Shown here: piece by piece, positions 34,412-36,001 of the stretch
Layout of the letters: every line of letters begins with the position of its first letter
Position numbering within the stretch: position 1 is the stretch's first letter
Source: Acidilobaceae archaeon
Lineage (GTDB): Archaea; Thermoproteota; Thermoprotei_A; Sulfolobales; Acidilobaceae
NCBI GenBank assembly: GCA_026995555.1
Contig: JALWOJ010000212.1
Location: forward strand, 1 to 36,001
Direction: 5' to 3'
DNA: 36,001 bases
Notes under the pieces: generated by a model
Databases searched by the model: none
What the model was told of the DNA's origin: nothing
Seen by the model: only the letters and a program-made list of their open reading frames with translations
Made by a program: the position numbers and the translations under genes

Positions 34412-35659
34412 TTGGGGAGCTCTCAGGAAAGACAGCCCGAAGTCAACATAGGAGTTGTAGGTCATGTAGATCACGGGAAGACAACACTTGTTCAGGCATT
34501 AACTGGAATATGGACAATGAGGCACTCTGAAGAGATAAGAAGAGGAATGACCATAAAGCTGGGTTACGCTGATGGAGCAGCTTGGTATTGTGAAGGATGC
34601 GAGGGTATTTCAGCCTACAGTCCAGAACCGGTCTGTGAGTGTTCGCCCGAGGCAAAACCTGTGTTGCTAAGAAGAATGTCCTATGTCGACGCTCCAGGAC
34701 ATGAAATACTTATGGCAACAATGCTTTCAGGAGCAGCGCTCATGGATGGAGCCCTTCTAGTCATAGCTGCTAATGAGCCATGTCCGCAGCCTCAGACGAG
34801 AGAACATTTCATAGCTTTAGACATAATAGGCGTAAGAAACCTTGTTGTCATCCAAAACAAGGTTGACGTCGTTTCTCCCGAAAGGGCAAAGGAGAGCTAC
34901 AAGGAGATAAAGAAGTTCCTTGAAGGAACGTGGGCCGAAAATGCACCAATAATACCTGTCAGCGCGCTAAAGAGAGCCAATGTTGATGCTGTTATAGCGG
35001 CTATAGAGAACTATATACCGACTCCTAAGAGGGACCTTTCAAAGCCTCCTCTGATGTTCGTTGCAAGGAGCTTCGATGTAAATAAGCCAGGTACGCCTCC
35101 TGAGAAGCTTGTTGGAGGAGTTCTTGGTGGAGGAATAATACAGGGAGTCTTTAGGGTTGGTGATGAAATAGAAATTAGACCCGGAGCTCCAATAAGAAAA
35201 ACAGGAGGACAAATAGAATATGAACCTCTTTATACTACGATAGAAAGTCTCAGGTTCGGCTCACTAGAGGTTAAGGAAGCAAAGCCAGGAGGACTGGTAG
35301 CTATAGGAACGACACTGGATCCTGCATTGACTAAATCCGACAACCTGGTCGGTAATGCTGTGGGAAAGGCCGATCAGCTTCCTCCTGTTCTTGACACACT
35401 TAGAGTTGAATACAGGCTGCTCGAAAGAGTTGTGGGTCTTAAACAGGAGGTTAAGGTAGAGCCTCTAAAGCCTAGGGAACCCCTAATGATAACTGCGGGA
35501 ACAGCAATAACATTAGGAGTAACTACTAGAGTAACGAAGGACGAGGTCGAAATAAAGCTGAAGAGGCCTGTAGTTGCATGGGATGGAGCAAGAGTCGCCA
35601 TAAGCAGAAGGGTGCTAGGAAAGTGGAGATTAATAGGCTGGGGAATAGTGAGGGAGTAA
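34412..35659 (+). CDS. Translation initiation factor aIF2 subunit gamma
   Basis: [44 protein letters not shown]; zinc-knuckle Cys residues; [48 protein letters not shown]. Confidence 0.97.
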   Translation: MGSSQERQPEVNIGVVGHVDHGKTTLVQALTGIWTMRHSEEIRRGMTIKLGYADGAAWYCEGCEGISAYSPEPVCECSPEAKPVLLRRMSYVDAPGHEILMATMLSGAALMDGALLVIAANEPCPQPQTREHFIALDIIGVRNLVVIQNKVDVVSPERAKESYKEIKKFLEGTWAENAPIIPVSALKRANVDAVIAAIENYIPTPKRDLSKPPLMFVARSFDVNKPGTPPEKLVGGVLGGGIIQGVFRVGDEIEIRPGAPIRKTGGQIEYEPLYTTIESLRFGSLEVKEAKPGGLVAIGTTLDPALTKSDNLVGNAVGKADQLPPVLDTLRVEYRLLERVVGLKQEVKVEPLKPREPLMITAGTAITLGVTTRVTKDEVEIKLKRPVVAWDGARVAISRRVLGKWRLIGWGIVRE

Positions 35660-36001
35660 AAACAATTATCATAATAGATACGAACTTCCTTATAATGATG
35701 GTCAAGGGTCTCATAACCCCTTCTATGATCTCTGAAGTTATAGACCTATCCTACGAGATGATCTCGCCCGAAGCTGTAAGGAAAGAGCTCTTAGAGCTTG
35801 CAGAAAAGAGCACGAAGACTAGTTTAAGAAGATATGCAAAAAGAGCCCTAGAGCTCGCTGAGAAGATGAAGATAAAGTTTATAGATAACAAATATGGAAA
35901 TATGAAGGCTGATGATGCCATTCAAGCGTTAGCTCTCGATCTTAAGCCGTTAAGAAAATATGTCTTTGTGGCTACAAGCGATAGAGAGCTTAGGAGGAGG
36001 C
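35623..36001 (+). CDS. PIN-domain protein (partial, truncated by window end)
   Basis: Open frame to the window edge: [51 protein letters not shown]...[43 protein letters not shown]; the conserved D-TNF, E, D-D and TSDRELR pattern is PIN-like; likely GTG start overlapping aIF2-gamma. Confidence 0.8.
   Translation, partial: MEINRLGNSEGVKTIIIIDTNFLIMMVKGLITPSMISEVIDLSYEMISPEAVRKELLELAEKSTKTSLRRYAKRALELAEKMKIKFIDNKYGNMKADDAIQALALDLKPLRKYVFVATSDRELRRR

Noticed and set aside
1-36001. CRISPR arrays, IS elements, integrated virus
   Set aside because: No regularly spaced repeats, transposase, integrase or capsid-like ORFs were seen; gene content is chromosomal and housekeeping.

Overview
This is a 36 kb chromosomal window from a thermophilic crenarchaeote (Thermoproteota-type gene content: ESCRT-III/CdvB, Vps4/CdvC, FEN-1, archaeal NAC, aIF2-gamma, S28e, and a tRNA with a non-canonical intron). 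I see no CRISPR array, IS element, prophage or full rRNA operon. Most genes are housekeeping: MetG-like tRNA-binding protein, RlmI-like methyltransferase, oligopeptide ABC transporter (SBP plus two permeases, no ATPases), P-type H+-ATPase, glutamate dehydrogenase, gamma-glutamyltransferase, and a zinc/manganese ABC operon with its DtxR-like regulator. The less ordinary content is: (1) a split cell-division locus, with cdvB and cdvC separated by an opposite-strand pair of type IV pilin-like genes, one encoding a giant 934-aa subunit; (2) a structured intergenic element upstream of cdvC with an exact 16-nt 16S rRNA-like stretch and mutually exclusive stems; (3) a dyad flanking the TATA box of cdvB; (4) a box C/D sRNA candidate overlapping a gene end; (5) an interleaved (pseudoknot-capable) pair of inverted repeats upstream of aIF2-gamma; (6) a tRNA-Pro(CGG) with a 32-nt intron at position 32/33; (7) an orphan membrane/cytosolic gene pair. 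All homology calls rest on recognising motifs and families in the sequence. No database search was run.
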